A stretch of 64,000 bases of DNA. Origin: Angelakisella massiliensis. GTDB taxonomy: Bacteria; Bacillota; Clostridia; Oscillospirales; Ruminococcaceae. The DNA is taken from assembly GCF_900104675.1 (NCBI RefSeq), contig NZ_LT629945.1:2160756-2224755 (forward strand), written 5' to 3'. The translations under genes were made by a program, and so were the position numbers. The notes under the pieces are model-generated. The model was not told the DNA's origin and did not search any database. It worked only from the letters and a program-made list of their open reading frames with translations. This document shows positions 8,547-17,513 of the stretch, one piece after another (positions within the stretch are counted from its first letter, which is position 1; each line of letters starts with the position of its first letter).

Positions 8547-9725
8547 TTAGTGATGGAACAAACGGATGCCGGTGAAAGCCATGGCAATGCCGTACCGGTT
8601 GCAGGTTTCAATGACCTGATCATCCCGGATGGAGCCGCCCGGTTGGGCAATGTAGGAAACACCGCTGCGGCGGGCCCGCTCCACGTTGTCACCGAAGGGG
8701 AAGAAGGCGTCGCTGCCCAGGGAAACACCGGTGAAGGAGGCGAGCCATTCCTTCTTTTCAGCGGCGGTCAGAGGCTCGGGACGAACGGTGAAGAAGTTCT
8801 GCCACACATCGTCCCCCAGCACATCATCACACTCGTCGGAGATGTAAACGTCGATGGCGTTGTCCCGGTTGGCACGGCCAAGGCCGGGAACGAACTGGAG
8901 GCCCAGCACCTTGGGATGCTGCCGCAGATGCCAGATGTCCGCCTTATTGCCTGCCAGACGGGTGCAGTGGATACGGCTCTGCTGGCCGGCGCCCACGCCG
9001 ATGACCTGGCCGTCCACAGCGTAGCAGACGGAGTTGGACTGGGTGTATTTGAGGGTGATAAGGGCGATGACCAGATCCCGCTTGGCCTCCTCAGGGAGAT
9101 TCTTGTTCTCGGTGACTAGGTTGCTGAGCATTTCGCCGTCAATCTTCAAATTGTTGTGTCCCTGCTCAAAGGTGATACCGAACACATCCTTGCGCTCAAT
9201 GGCGGCGGGCTCATAATTGGGATCGATCTCCACGATATTGTAATTGCCCTTCTTCTTGCCCTTGAGCACCGCCAGAGCTTCCTCGGTGTAGCCGGGAGCG
9301 ATGATGCCGTCGGAGACCTCCTTGGCAATCAGCTGGGCGGTGGGCAGGTCACAGACGTCGCTCAAAGAGATCCAGTCGCCGAAGGAGGACATCCGGTCGG
9401 CGCCTCTGGCACGGGCATAGGCACAGGCCAGGGGAGAGAGCTCCACATTATCGGTGAAATAGATTTTTTTAAGGGTGTCGGTCAGGGGCAGACCCACTGC
9501 CGCGCCCGCGGGGCTGACATGCTTGAAGCTGGCGGCGGCGGGAAGACCGGTAGCAGCTTTCAGCTCCCGCACCAGCTGCCAGCCGTTGAAGGCGTCCAGG
9601 AAGTTGATATAGCCGGGACGGCCGCAGAGCACTTTGATAGGAAGATCACTGCCGTCCTGCATGAAAATGCGGGCGGGCTTTTGGTTGGGGTTGCAGCCAT
9701 ATTTCAGTTCCAGTTCATTTGCCAT
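8547..9725 (-). CDS. purH: Stand-alone AICAR transformylase (PurH C-terminal domain)
   Basis: The product carries out the penultimate step, AICAR plus 10-formyl-THF to FAICAR. At 392 residues it corresponds only to the transformylase half of PurH. The catalytic Lys-His motif FKHVSPAGAA is present, as is the substrate-binding YTQSNSVCYA region. The N-terminal MGS-like IMP cyclohydrolase domain of ordinary 510-residue PurH is missing, and the frame begins cleanly with its own GGGAGG ribosome site. The missing activity is supplied by the adjacent purO. This looks like a natural split, not a truncation. Confidence 0.9.
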   Translation of the reverse strand: MANELELKYGCNPNQKPARIFMQDGSDLPIKVLCGRPGYINFLDAFNGWQLVRELKAATGLPAAASFKHVSPAGAAVGLPLTDTLKKIYFTDNVELSPLACAYARARGADRMSSFGDWISLSDVCDLPTAQLIAKEVSDGIIAPGYTEEALAVLKGKKKGNYNIVEIDPNYEPAAIERKDVFGITFEQGHNNLKIDGEMLSNLVTENKNLPEEAKRDLVIALITLKYTQSNSVCYAVDGQVIGVGAGQQSRIHCTRLAGNKADIWHLRQHPKVLGLQFVPGLGRANRDNAIDVYISDECDDVLGDDVWQNFFTVRPEPLTAAEKKEWLASFTGVSLGSDAFFPFGDNVERARRSGVSYIAQPGGSIRDDQVIETCNRYGIAMAFTGIRLFHH

Positions 9726-9747
9726 GACGATCCTACCTCCCTGAAAA

Positions 9748-10461
9748 TCAGTTGTTTTTGTTGTAAATACGGGTGCGGCAGCTGCCGTCCCTCAGGTCAA
9801 TGTACCGGACAAAGAGAGAAACCTTGTTGTCCTCATTGAGGTTTTCCCATACAAGATCCCCGAAAGCGTCCAGATCTCCGGAAAGTGCGACAGTCTCCGG
9901 CTCTCCCTCAAAGGAGGGGATGGGGTTGCCGTCGCAGCGGTAGGTGTGGATAAAATGACCCTGTCCCGCCAAAGACTGAGCGTAATCAAAGGTAAACCGC
10001 TGGCAGCTGTCAGGGTTGCCGCCGGCGCTCTTGAGGATGGACAGCTTGTAGGACAGATTTCCATCCCGTACTGTCACCAGACCGGAAATGCGGGGGGTGT
10101 AGTTGGGGCCATCCGGCTCAAAGGTTCGGGTCTCCAGGGCTTCCTCAAAGGTTTTGCCCTGACTGAGGTAGTCGTAAACGGTATCAGTCTGATCGCCGTT
10201 GGTGACGATGGTCCGGTCACCCAGCACCCGCACGGGAGCGTAAATGATCAGAGAGGGGTCCGCCAGCTTGGCGGGATCAAAGGCCTGGGTGCGGATGCCG
10301 CCATCCTGTTCCACAAAAACACGGTTGCGGCTGTTGACGCTGCGGCCCATGATGAAGTAGGCGATGACGCCATAATTGCCGCAGGCGCTTTTTCCCAGCA
10401 GAATGCCCCGGCCGGGATAGGTATTGTCACGAAGGGTCTGTGCCAGGTCCAAAAGTTTCAT
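9748..10461 (-). CDS. purO: IMP cyclohydrolase, archaeal PurO type
   Basis: The 237-residue protein resembles the PurO family, first described in archaea, which closes FAICAR to IMP. Features include the N-terminal YPGRGILLGKSACGNYGV, YFIMGRSVNSRNRVF and a central YTPRISG segment. It is unrelated to the MGS-fold cyclohydrolase domain of bacterial PurH. It sits directly before the stand-alone transformylase with a clear AAGGAGG site, so the pair performs the last two steps. Homologues occur in some Clostridia, so it is unusual for bacteria but not unique. Confidence 0.88.
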   Translation of the reverse strand: MKLLDLAQTLRDNTYPGRGILLGKSACGNYGVIAYFIMGRSVNSRNRVFVEQDGGIRTQAFDPAKLADPSLIIYAPVRVLGDRTIVTNGDQTDTVYDYLSQGKTFEEALETRTFEPDGPNYTPRISGLVTVRDGNLSYKLSILKSAGGNPDSCQRFTFDYAQSLAGQGHFIHTYRCDGNPIPSFEGEPETVALSGDLDAFGDLVWENLNEDNKVSLFVRYIDLRDGSCRTRIYNKNN

Positions 10462-10512
10462 CCGACAGTTCCTCCTTGATTTTGACGATTCTTGTGTATA
10501 AGGGAGATTGCC

Positions 10513-11118
10513 TCAGGCGTTTTCTCCGCTGAGCCTGCGGCAGACCAGCTCCGCCGCAGCGGGCAGCAGCTTCCATTCCGCCTGCTCCATCACCCGCTTT
10601 TGGAGAATCTCCGGGGTGTCGCCGGGCAGGACATCCACTGCCTTCTGGAGAATGATCTCTCCGCCATCGGGGATCTCATTGACATAATGGACGGTAGCGC
10701 CGGTGACCTTCACTCCATAATCCAAAGCCGCCTGATGAACCTTCAGACCGTAGAAGCCCGCTCCGCAGAAGGAGGGGATGAGGGAAGGATGAACATTGAT
10801 GATCCGATGATCATATCGGGCAACCAGCTCCGGCCCCAGAATGGAGAGAAATCCCGCCAGGACGATCAACTGGATGTTGTTTTTTTCCAGCTCATCCAGA
10901 ATGGCCTGGTCAAATGCCTGAGAAGAGGGATATGCCTTCCGGGAGACCACTACCGTGGGAACGCCATGGTTTTTGGCCCGTTCCAGGGCATAGACTCCGT
11001 CCCGGCTGGAGAGGACCAGGGAGATACGGCCGTGGGGCAGCATGCCGGCATCCTGGGCGTCCAGCAGAGCCTGGAGATTGGTGCCGCCGCCGGAGACAAA
11101 GACAGCAATGTTGATCAT
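10513..11118 (-). CDS. purN: Phosphoribosylglycinamide formyltransferase
   Basis: PurN transfers the formyl group of 10-formyl-THF to GAR (step 3). It has 201 residues, the family's usual length. It shows the N-terminal [15 protein letters not shown] loop, the catalytic region [13 protein letters not shown] with the conserved His, and a later [16 protein letters not shown] segment. Its ATG overlaps the purM stop as ATGA, indicating translational coupling. A 50-base gap separates it from purO. Confidence 0.96.
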   Translation of the reverse strand: MINIAVFVSGGGTNLQALLDAQDAGMLPHGRISLVLSSRDGVYALERAKNHGVPTVVVSRKAYPSSQAFDQAILDELEKNNIQLIVLAGFLSILGPELVARYDHRIINVHPSLIPSFCGAGFYGLKVHQAALDYGVKVTGATVHYVNEIPDGGEIILQKAVDVLPGDTPEILQKRVMEQAEWKLLPAAAELVCRRLSGENA

Positions 11119-12146
11119 ACTTCCACGCCGCCCTCTCCGGGAACGATCTGGCCCATGATGTAGGCGTCCACGCCCTGGGCACGAAGGATGCGCACCGCTT
11201 CGTCCGCCTTGTCGGGGGCAACCACCACGCTCATGCCAACGCCCATGTTGAAGGTGTTGAACATATCCCGCTCAGGGATGTTGCCCTTGCGGCGGATCAG
11301 ATCAAAGATGGGAGGAGTTTTAAGAGTTGTACGGTCAATATGGGCGGTGCATCCCTCAGGCAGGCTGCGGGGGATATTCTCATAGAAGCCGCCGCCGGTG
11401 ATGTGAGAGATAGACTTCACCTCCACCTGCTCCATCAGCGCCAGCATGGGTTTGACATAGATGCGGGTGGGGGTAAGCAGGGTTTCACCCAGAGTGGCCC
11501 CCAGCTCGTCGCTGTAAAGGGTCAGGTCGGAATGCTCCACATCGAAGACCTTCCGCACCAGGGAGAAGCCGTTGGAGTGAACGCCGGAGGAGGGGAGAGC
11601 CAGGATGGCGTCTCCGGGACGGACAGCGCTGTGGTCGATGATCTTCTCCTTGTCCACCACGCCCACGGAAAAGCCCGCCAGGTCGTATTCGTCGGGGGGA
11701 TAGAAGCCGGGCATTTCCGCTGTTTCGCCGCCGATGAGGGCGGAGCCGGACTGGACACAGCCCTCGGCCACGCCGCTTACAATGGCGGCCACCCGCTCAG
11801 GGACGTTCTTGCCCACCGCCACATAGTCCAGGAAAAACAGAGGCTTGGCGCCGCAGCAGATGACGTCGTTGACGCACATGGCAACACAGTCGATGCCCAC
11901 AGTGTCATGCTTGTCCAGCAAAAACGCCAGTTTCAGCTTGGTGCCCACGCCGTCGGTGCCGCTGACCAGTACGGGGTGGCGGATCTCGCCCAGATCCAGC
12001 TGGAACAGGCCGCCGAAGCCGCCGATGCCGGACAGCACCCCCTGGGTCATGGTGCGGGCCACATGCTCTTTCATCAGGTTGACCGCTTTGTAGCCGGCGG
12101 TAATATCCACACCGGCCTCTTTATAGCTTTCGCTGTAGCTTTTCAT
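11115..12146 (-). CDS. purM: Phosphoribosylformylglycinamidine cyclo-ligase
   Basis: AIR synthetase, step 5, ATP-dependent closure of the imidazole ring. I place the start at the ATG giving [15 protein letters not shown], the usual N-terminus of the family, because GAGGAGGG lies about ten bases upstream. The frame can be extended nine codons to an ATG at 12173 that overlaps the purF stop, but that would put the ribosome site inside the gene. The product (343 residues) has the GTKLKLAF and [11 protein letters not shown] motifs of the PurM/SelD fold. Confidence 0.95.
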   Translation of the reverse strand: MKSYSESYKEAGVDITAGYKAVNLMKEHVARTMTQGVLSGIGGFGGLFQLDLGEIRHPVLVSGTDGVGTKLKLAFLLDKHDTVGIDCVAMCVNDVICCGAKPLFFLDYVAVGKNVPERVAAIVSGVAEGCVQSGSALIGGETAEMPGFYPPDEYDLAGFSVGVVDKEKIIDHSAVRPGDAILALPSSGVHSNGFSLVRKVFDVEHSDLTLYSDELGATLGETLLTPTRIYVKPMLALMEQVEVKSISHITGGGFYENIPRSLPEGCTAHIDRTTLKTPPIFDLIRRKGNIPERDMFNTFNMGVGMSVVVAPDKADEAVRILRAQGVDAYIMGQIVPGEGGVEV

Positions 12147-12169
12147 CAGAGAATTACCCTCCTCGGTGA

Positions 12170-13600
12170 TCATTCGCCGGTTTTGCCCAGCTTCCGTTCA
12201 AACTTACATTTTTCCATTTTGTCGGGGACGGGGATGGGATACTTGCCGGTGAAGCAGCCGGTGCAGAAGCCGCAATGGCTGGCATCCGCCAGTTTGACCA
12301 CATTGTCGGTACTGAGGAAGCCCAGGCTGTCCACATCGATCATTTTGGCGATCTCCTCCACGGTGTGGTTGCAGGCGATGAGGTGCTCCCGGGAGTCGAT
12401 ATCGGTGCCGAAGTAGCAGGGATTGAGGAAGGGGGGAGCGGAGACCCGCATATGGACCTCGGTGGCTCCCGCCTCACGGAGCAGCTTGACGATCCGGGCG
12501 CTGGTGGTGCCGCGAACGATGGAATCGTCGATGAGGACCACCCGTTTGCCCCGCACCACCGAGGCGATGGGGTTGAGCTTGATGCGCACCGCATTTTCCC
12601 GCTGCTTCTGGGTGGGTTGGATAAAGGTACGGGCAATGTATTTGTTCTTGATAAAGCCGATATCATAGGGGATACCGGACTGCTTGGCATAACCCAGAGC
12701 GGCGTCCAGACCGGAATCGGGCACACCAATGACCACATCCGCCTGAACAGGATGCTCCAGAGCCAGGAAGGCGCCGGCCCGCTGCCGGGCCATATGGACG
12801 CAGCTGCCGTCGATGACCGAATCGGGACGGGCGAAGTAGATAAATTCAAAGACACACAGAGAGCTGGGCTCGCCGCAGTGCTCCCGGATGCTCCGCAGTC
12901 CTTCTTTATCCACAATAACGATCTCGCCGGGTTCCACATCCCGCAGGAAGGTGGCGCCGATACTGTCCAGAGCGCAGCTTTCCGAGGCAAAGACATAGCT
13001 GTTTTCCAGCTTGCCGATGCACAGAGGGCGGAAGCCCTGGGGATCACGAACGGCAATCAGTTTTTGGGGGGAGGAAATAACCAGGGAATAAGCGCCTTTG
13101 AGCTTGTTCATGGCGGAGCTGACAGCGGCCTCGATGGAAGGGGTGCCGATCCGCTCCCGGGTGATGATATGGGCGATTACTTCGGTATCGCTGGTGGTGT
13201 GGAAGATGGCTCCTTCCAGCTCCAGGTGCTCCCGCAGTTCTCCGGCATTGGTGAGGTTGCCGTTGTGAGCCAGGGCCATGGAGCCTTTTACATGGTTGAT
13301 GATCAGGGGCTGGGCATTCATCCGGTTCTGGTTGCCGGTGGTGCCGTAGCGGCAGTGTGCCACGGCGATATTACCCCGGGGCAGACGGTCCAGCACCAGC
13401 TTGGTGAAGACCTCGTTGACCAGGCCGATATCCTTATAACCGCTGATGACACCATCGTCATTGATGGCAATACCGCAGCTTTCCTGGCCCCGGTGCTGCA
13501 GCGCATAAAGGGCATGGTAGGCGCAGGCCACCACGTCTACATCAGGGTCATTGCGATAGATGCCGAAAACACCACACTCTTCATGAAGCTTAGAAAACAT
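12170..13600 (-). CDS. purF: Amidophosphoribosyltransferase
   Basis: PurF commits PRPP and glutamine to purine synthesis. The start is the ATG at 13600, which has GAGGAG eight bases upstream; a TTG eight codons earlier has no site. The first residues [13 protein letters not shown] form a short propeptide before the nucleophilic Cys9, as in Bacillus subtilis PurF. The PRPP loop [13 protein letters not shown] and late cysteines (HCGFCTGCF) suited to a [4Fe-4S] cluster indicate the Bacillus-type, oxygen-sensitive enzyme. Confidence 0.96.
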   Translation of the reverse strand: MFSKLHEECGVFGIYRNDPDVDVVACAYHALYALQHRGQESCGIAINDDGVISGYKDIGLVNEVFTKLVLDRLPRGNIAVAHCRYGTTGNQNRMNAQPLIINHVKGSMALAHNGNLTNAGELREHLELEGAIFHTTSDTEVIAHIITRERIGTPSIEAAVSSAMNKLKGAYSLVISSPQKLIAVRDPQGFRPLCIGKLENSYVFASESCALDSIGATFLRDVEPGEIVIVDKEGLRSIREHCGEPSSLCVFEFIYFARPDSVIDGSCVHMARQRAGAFLALEHPVQADVVIGVPDSGLDAALGYAKQSGIPYDIGFIKNKYIARTFIQPTQKQRENAVRIKLNPIASVVRGKRVVLIDDSIVRGTTSARIVKLLREAGATEVHMRVSAPPFLNPCYFGTDIDSREHLIACNHTVEEIAKMIDVDSLGFLSTDNVVKLADASHCGFCTGCFTGKYPIPVPDKMEKCKFERKLGKTGE

Positions 13601-13644
13601 ATTGCTACTCCTCGCAGTACTCAAAGAATCAAAACAAACGGGGA

Positions 13645-14355
13645 TTACTCACCCAGCAGACGCTTCATGATCTCATGATAAGCGCCTTCCACATTGCCCA
13701 GGTCTCTTCTGAAACGGTCCTTGTCCAGCTTCTCACCGGTCTTGCTGTCCCAGAAACGGCAGGTGTCGGGGGAGATCTCGTCCGCCAGGATGATGGTGCC
13801 GTCGGGGGTCTTGCCGAACTCCAGCTTAAAATCGATCAGCTCAATGCCGGCATCCTTGAGGTAATCGGAAAGAATCTGGTTGATCTTCAGGGAATAGGAG
13901 GAAATCAGATCCAGCTCTTCCTTGGTGGCGTAGTGCATGGCCAGGATGTGATACTCGTTGACCATAGGATCGCCCAGAGCGTCGTCCTTATAGCAGAACT
14001 CCAGCACGGTGGAATCCATCTTGGTGCCTTCCTCCAGTCCCAGACGCTTGGCCAGGGAACCGGCGGCGATGTTGCGCACAATCACTTCCAGAGGAACGAT
14101 AGTCACCTTTTTGACAACGGTCTCCCGGTCGGAGATCTCCTCCACAAAATGGGTGGGAATGCCGTTTTTTTCCAGCAGCTTCATCAGATGGTTGGTTACA
14201 CGGTTGTTGATGACGCCCTTGCCTACGATGGTGCCCTTCTTCAGGCCGTTGAAGGCGGTAGCGTCGTCCTTATAATCCACGATGTAGAGATTCTCATCGT
14301 CAGTCTTATAGACCTTCTTGGCTTTTCCTTCGTACAGCTGCTCCAGTTTCTTCAT
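13645..14355 (-). CDS. purC: SAICAR synthase
   Basis: PurC joins aspartate to CAIR using ATP. It has 236 residues, the standard length, starts [16 protein letters not shown], and contains the signature regions [14 protein letters not shown] and [10 protein letters not shown]. The ribosome site GGGAGG precedes the ATG. It is the second gene of the operon, 75 bases after purE. Confidence 0.97.
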   Translation of the reverse strand: MKKLEQLYEGKAKKVYKTDDENLYIVDYKDDATAFNGLKKGTIVGKGVINNRVTNHLMKLLEKNGIPTHFVEEISDRETVVKKVTIVPLEVIVRNIAAGSLAKRLGLEEGTKMDSTVLEFCYKDDALGDPMVNEYHILAMHYATKEELDLISSYSLKINQILSDYLKDAGIELIDFKLEFGKTPDGTIILADEISPDTCRFWDSKTGEKLDKDRFRRDLGNVEGAYHEIMKRLLGE

Positions 14356-14430
14356 GATCGTTTCCTCCCAAATATGTTTTGATTTTTTATATGGATCCCA
14401 GCCGCCGGGCGGCTGTGTATGGCAAAAAAG

Positions 14431-14922
14431 TTATTGGCACTGCTCCTGCATTTTCCGGTCCTTTTCCAGAACGGTTTGACGCATCTCTTCCCGCATGGCT
14501 TCCAGGCGGGTGGCCAGCTCCGGATCGCTGAGAGCCAGCATCTGAGCGGCCAGTACAGCGGCGTTGGCCGCGCCGTTGAGGGCGACGGTGGCCACAGGGA
14601 TACCGGAAGGCATCTGTACGGTGGCAAGCAGAGCGTCCAGACCATCCATGGCGCCGCCCTTGATGGGAACACCAATCACAGGCAGAGTGGTGTTGGCAGC
14701 CAGCACGCCTCCCAAATGAGCAGCCATGCCTGCGGCGGAAATCAATACCCCAAAGCCGTTGTCCTTAGCGGAAGCGGCAAATTCACAGGCTTCCGCCGGG
14801 GTGCGGTGAGCGGAGAGGACCCGGACCTCCCGGGGAATGCCCAGCTGATCCAGCATGTCCACCGCTTTTTTCACAACAGGGAAGTCGCTGTCGCTTCCCA
14901 TGATGATCGCAACCTTTTTCAC
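14431..14922 (-). CDS. purE: N5-CAIR mutase (PurE class I)
   Basis: PurE catalyses the carboxylation or rearrangement step leading to CAIR. It contains the SDSDFPV phosphate loop, SAHRTP and the [17 protein letters not shown] motifs. I choose the GTG at 14922 because AAAGGAG lies nine to ten bases upstream and the protein then begins [13 protein letters not shown]. The TTG two codons earlier is only three bases from that site. No purK is seen here, so whether the mutase acts with a PurK elsewhere is unknown. It is the first gene of the operon, right after an intrinsic terminator. Confidence 0.95.
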   Translation of the reverse strand: MKKVAIIMGSDSDFPVVKKAVDMLDQLGIPREVRVLSAHRTPAEACEFAASAKDNGFGVLISAAGMAAHLGGVLAANTTLPVIGVPIKGGAMDGLDALLATVQMPSGIPVATVALNGAANAAVLAAQMLALSDPELATRLEAMREEMRQTVLEKDRKMQEQCQ

Positions 14923-14951
14923 CTTCAAAAACTCCTTTCCTCGGGCAAAAC

Positions 14952-14982
14952 AAAAAGGACGCAGTTTACACTACGTCCTTTT
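14952..14982 (-). terminator. Attenuator-like terminator before purE
   Basis: On the minus strand AAAAGGACGTAGT, a GTAA loop and ACTGCGTCCTTTT are followed by TGTTTTG. It lies between the leader ORF and purE, with no room for a second promoter before purE. Transcription of the whole pur operon must therefore pass through it. Confidence 0.85.
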
Positions 14983-14984
14983 AC

Positions 14985-15134
14985 TTACACGTCCTCACTG
15001 AAACCAGTTCCAACGCGCACTACCTTTGTCAAATTCAGCAACTTCGGTGTACATTTGTCCCCACAGCCTGCACCATGGGCAGGAATCAGAAAATATCCCG
15101 CTTTTGACCGGCAGCCGGACAAATTCCAAACCAT
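14985..15134 (-). CDS. 49-aa ORF in the pur operon leader
   Basis: The ATG has a strong AAGGAGG eight bases upstream, and the frame ends just before the terminator stem. The peptide is basic, with Cys8, Cys24 and Cys28, and ends RVGTGFSEDV; I do not recognise it. It may be a leader peptide whose translation governs the terminator, a small functional protein, or a chance frame over a structured RNA. The first half of the ORF overlaps an 8-bp long-range stem, which favours the regulatory reading. Confidence 0.5.
   Translation of the reverse strand: MVWNLSGCRSKAGYFLIPAHGAGCGDKCTPKLLNLTKVVRVGTGFSEDV
15053..15124 (-). ncRNA. Structured element in the pur leader
   Basis: On the minus strand ATTTGTCC (15124-15117) pairs with GGACAAAT (15060-15053), enclosing an inner hairpin CCTGC-7-GCAGG. 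Just upstream TCCAAA-TGG-TTTGGA forms another stem. I could not match it to the purine, PRPP, ZTP or THF riboswitch consensus from memory, so it is listed as an unnamed leader structure. Confidence 0.4.
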
Positions 15135-15165
15135 TTGGACAGCCTCCTTGCTGAATGATACTTCT

Positions 15166-15194
15166 AGTTTATCTGCTGCGGAGGAAAAAAGCAA
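15166..15194 (-). promoter_or_regulatory. Probable promoter of the pur operon
   Basis: TTGCTT (15189-15194) and TAAACT (15166-15171) on the minus strand are 17 bases apart. Transcription would begin near 15159, giving a leader of about 235 bases before purE. Confidence 0.55.
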
Positions 15195-15303
15195 GTCCCA
15201 GTTGAGGGGTGGAAACTTTTTTGGATAAATGCCCAATTGTGATAAAATTTTACAAATTCTTTTAAGATATTTTGCGCCATGGGCTGATAGCTATAAGCAC
15301 AGC

Positions 15304-15486
15304 TTATCTTTGACGCGGATCGCCGGTAAAATGGGCCGCCAGTTGAGCCTGCTGTTCCAGGGAAGGCAGATCGCTGGTGCAGTTCCCGGAAAGAGAAACC
15401 AAAGGAGGCGGTTCATCCTGGGGGCCTTTGGTATCAGGGAGCACATCCGGCAGAGGAGGCGCTTTGGGATCGGGACGGGGTTCCAT
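15304..15486 (-). CDS. Proline-rich 60-aa ORF
   Basis: A small acidic, proline-rich product, MEPRPDPKAPPLPDVLPDTK and onward, with no signal peptide or membrane segment. Its ATG is preceded by AAAGGAG nine bases upstream, which is the main reason for listing it. It lies upstream of the pur promoter and downstream of the zinc-ribbon gene's terminator. I recognise no family. Confidence 0.45.
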   Translation of the reverse strand: MEPRPDPKAPPLPDVLPDTKGPQDEPPPLVSLSGNCTSDLPSLEQQAQLAAHFTGDPRQR

Positions 15487-15661
15487 ACAGTTTATCTCCT
15501 TTCATCACAAGCTTTCAGGACAGGCGCATGAGGATGGGTCAATAAAATTGAAATTTCCTCTTTTCAGAACCTGCCTGAAATTATTATGAGCGAAAAGGCT
15601 GTGGTACAGCCCGGAAAATGAAGGGAGACAAAAAGGAAGCGCAAAGCGATTTTTCCATCAA

Positions 15662-15698
15662 AAGCAAACACCGGAACCGCGTTCATACGATTCCGGTG
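15662..15698 (-). terminator. Terminator after the zinc-ribbon gene
   Basis: On the minus strand CACCGGAA and TTCCGGTG enclose a 14-base loop and are followed by TTTGCTTTT. The rest of 15487-15780 holds no gene I can support. Confidence 0.8.
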
Positions 15699-15780
15699 CC
15701 GCCAATAATAAGAACAAAAAGAAAACCGATAAAATGAAGTAAAAGCTTTTTTCCTGTGAAAGCGGGAAATGCGGTCATTT

Positions 15781-16674
15781 TTATGAATTTTCACTGTTGG
15801 ACTTGAGCACGAAGGGCGCCAGGGGTTCGCTGCTTTCCGATACCTGTACCGGAAGGTCCGTTCCATCCAGCTGGACTTTCAGCCCCATATATCGGTTGCC
15901 TCTGGTGGTGATTTGCAGCAGGGAATAGCCGGAACTGTCCGGGGAGGTGGAGGAGAAGTATCCCACTTCCACCGCTGCGCCAAAGATACTGCTGCTTTGA
16001 CTGGTGCTGATATCGGTGTCATGTTCAGCGGCGGGACGATAGATGAGATATTGGGTTTCCAGAATCTCCCCATCCTTTCGCTGATACCGTAGGGCGTAAA
16101 CTCCGTCAGGATCCTGCTGCCGGCACTGTTCCAGCCATTCCTCCACCTGGGGGGAGGAAGGAGCGTAATTGTATATGGTGTTGATGGATCCGGAGCCGGA
16201 GCCGAAGGTGATCAGTCCCACTACAGCCAGCAGCACTGCCAGAACCAGAAAAACCGCGATGATGGTCAGCAGCATTCGGCTCAAAGATGATCGTTCCTTC
16301 TTTACAGGAGCGGATGTCTGAGGCAGGGGAGCCGCGCATTGGGGACAAAGCTTCCAGCCGGCTTCCACAGCGGCGCCGCACTGGGGACAATTTTCCCTCA
16401 GGCGAAACCCGCATTGAGGGCAGACGGCGTATTGAGGGGTTACAGGTTCGCCGCATCCGGGGCACTGAAGGCCGCTGCCGCTTTCCCGAACGATGAGATA
16501 GATGATCAGCCCCACAAAAGCCGGTGTAAGGGCTGCTACCAAAGCCCATAAAACTTTGTTCATCCGCCGTTTGGAAGCGTCACGATAGACGAAGACGCCG
16601 ATGACCACACAGCAGATCAAGGGAAAGATCACCACCAACAAAATGGGGATCATCATCATCGCTGTCATTGCCAC
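15781..16674 (-). CDS. Membrane protein with double zinc ribbon
   Basis: Third gene of the sigma-factor operon. The best start is a GTG at 16674, eight bases after AAAGGAGG; an ATG two codons later forms an ATGA overlap with the preceding stop. The 297 residues show two membrane segments (about 8-30 and 41-62) and a double zinc ribbon with Cys pairs at 71/74, 85/88, 96/99 and 110/113. A third membrane segment (about 133-157) and a C-terminal domain of unknown fold, probably outside the cell, follow. It may sense or transmit the signal that frees the sigma factor, but that is inference from context only. Confidence 0.8.
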   Translation of the reverse strand: MAMTAMMMIPILLVVIFPLICCVVIGVFVYRDASKRRMNKVLWALVAALTPAFVGLIIYLIVRESGSGLQCPGCGEPVTPQYAVCPQCGFRLRENCPQCGAAVEAGWKLCPQCAAPLPQTSAPVKKERSSLSRMLLTIIAVFLVLAVLLAVVGLITFGSGSGSINTIYNYAPSSPQVEEWLEQCRQQDPDGVYALRYQRKDGEILETQYLIYRPAAEHDTDISTSQSSSIFGAAVEVGYFSSTSPDSSGYSLLQITTRGNRYMGLKVQLDGTDLPVQVSESSEPLAPFVLKSNSENS

Positions 16675-16946
16675 AACAACCGCCTCCTTTTTTGTAAAAA
16701 GATGATGCCCGCTGTGGCCGCGGCCGCCAGAGACAGCAGATCTGCCGCCAACAGATACAGCGCCAGCTGGGGAGCAAAGGGGAAGAGAAGCCAAAAACTG
16801 AGCATCAAACAAATCTGCCACAAAGCCGCCGCCACAGCCGCTGCCAGCAGTTCCCGCTGCCTGCGCCTGCGCGCTGCCATCAAAACAAGTTCCGCCTCGC
16901 TGAGAGGGGGAGGAGAGAACTGTTCAAAGGAATAAATCTGTTTCAT
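16665..16946 (-). CDS. Small membrane protein, putative sigma-factor partner
   Basis: A 93-residue protein starting at the ATG at 16946, seven bases after AAAGGAG; a TTG two codons upstream is less well placed. A basic cytoplasmic N-terminus of about 35 residues (AARRRRQRE) precedes two hydrophobic segments. It overlaps the sigma gene by 23 bases and the zinc-ribbon gene by a few, so the three are translationally coupled. Position and topology suggest an anti-sigma role. I see no zinc-binding anti-sigma (HxxxCxxC) motif, so this remains a guess. Confidence 0.7.
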   Translation of the reverse strand: MKQIYSFEQFSPPPLSEAELVLMAARRRRQRELLAAAVAAALWQICLMLSFWLLFPFAPQLALYLLAADLLSLAAAATAGIIFLQKRRRLLWQ

Positions 16947-17424
16947 CCGCAAGCTCCTTTCTCAGCAGTTGACGGGCACGATTGAGGCGGGATTTTACCG
17001 TTCCGGTGGGGACTGCCAGAATCCGGGCGGTTTCTTCCAAATCGCGGTCCCGGTAATAAAAAAGGATCACTGTCATACGCAGCCGGTCAGGCAAATTCTC
17101 CACCGCCTGGCGCAGCGCCGTATAATCCTCCTGTTCCGCAGCTGCCACCGATTCCAGCGTCCGCTCCTTTTCCTCTCCGGTAGAAAAGCCGTTCCAGATG
17201 GGGCTGCGGAGAAAACGCCGCAGGGAGGAGCGGTAGAGATTGACGCAGATCTGTGTCAGCCACGGCTCGAAAGGACGGGCGGAATCATATTGCTCCCACC
17301 GTTCCAGTGCCCGCAGCCAGGTTTCCTGATAAAGCTCTTCCGGCTCGATGGAAGAACCGGCACAGAGGGTTACACACAAACCATAAAGCCGTCTGCCGTA
17401 CCGGGCGATCATCTGATCCAGCAT
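16924..17424 (-). CDS. ECF-type RNA polymerase sigma factor
   Basis: The 166-residue protein has sigma region 2 (EELYQETWLRALERWEQY to about residue 75) and region 4 (LPDRLRMTVILFYYRDRDLE then TVKSRLNRARQLLRKEL), with nothing between except a linker, as in ECF sigma factors. The ATG at 17424 has GGAGG seven bases upstream; the frame extends 19 codons further but without a site. A promoter-like GGAACC-16-CGTATC pair upstream fits ECF consensus and suggests autoregulation. The two following genes encode membrane proteins. Confidence 0.92.
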   Translation of the reverse strand: MLDQMIARYGRRLYGLCVTLCAGSSIEPEELYQETWLRALERWEQYDSARPFEPWLTQICVNLYRSSLRRFLRSPIWNGFSTGEEKERTLESVAAAEQEDYTALRQAVENLPDRLRMTVILFYYRDRDLEETARILAVPTGTVKSRLNRARQLLRKELADETDLFL

Positions 17425-17447
17425 CTTACCGCCTCCTTCCAAAAACA

Positions 17448-17475
17448 GATACGCCGGAAGGGGAGAAAAGGTTCC
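17448..17475 (-). promoter_or_regulatory. Candidate ECF sigma autoregulatory promoter
   Basis: On the minus strand GGAACC (17470-17475) and CGTATC (17448-17453) are separated by 16 bases, ending about 20 bases before the ribosome site of the sigma gene. This matches the general ECF pattern (GGAAC/TGAAAC at -35, CGTC/CGTA at -10). Confidence 0.6.
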
Positions 17476-17513
17476 ATCCAATCATGAAAAAGCACAAAAA
17501 GAAAATAAATCAG

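Noticed and set aside
7222-8550. Long plus-strand frame opposite purD
   Set aside because: Antisense shadow with the same biased composition; purD is unambiguous.
12275-13678. Plus-strand frame opposite purF
   Set aside because: Antisense shadow; no start signals and no recognisable domain.
14929-15194. Purine, PRPP or ZTP riboswitch in the purE leader
   Set aside because: Core consensus segments of these classes are not visible; reported instead as an unnamed leader element.
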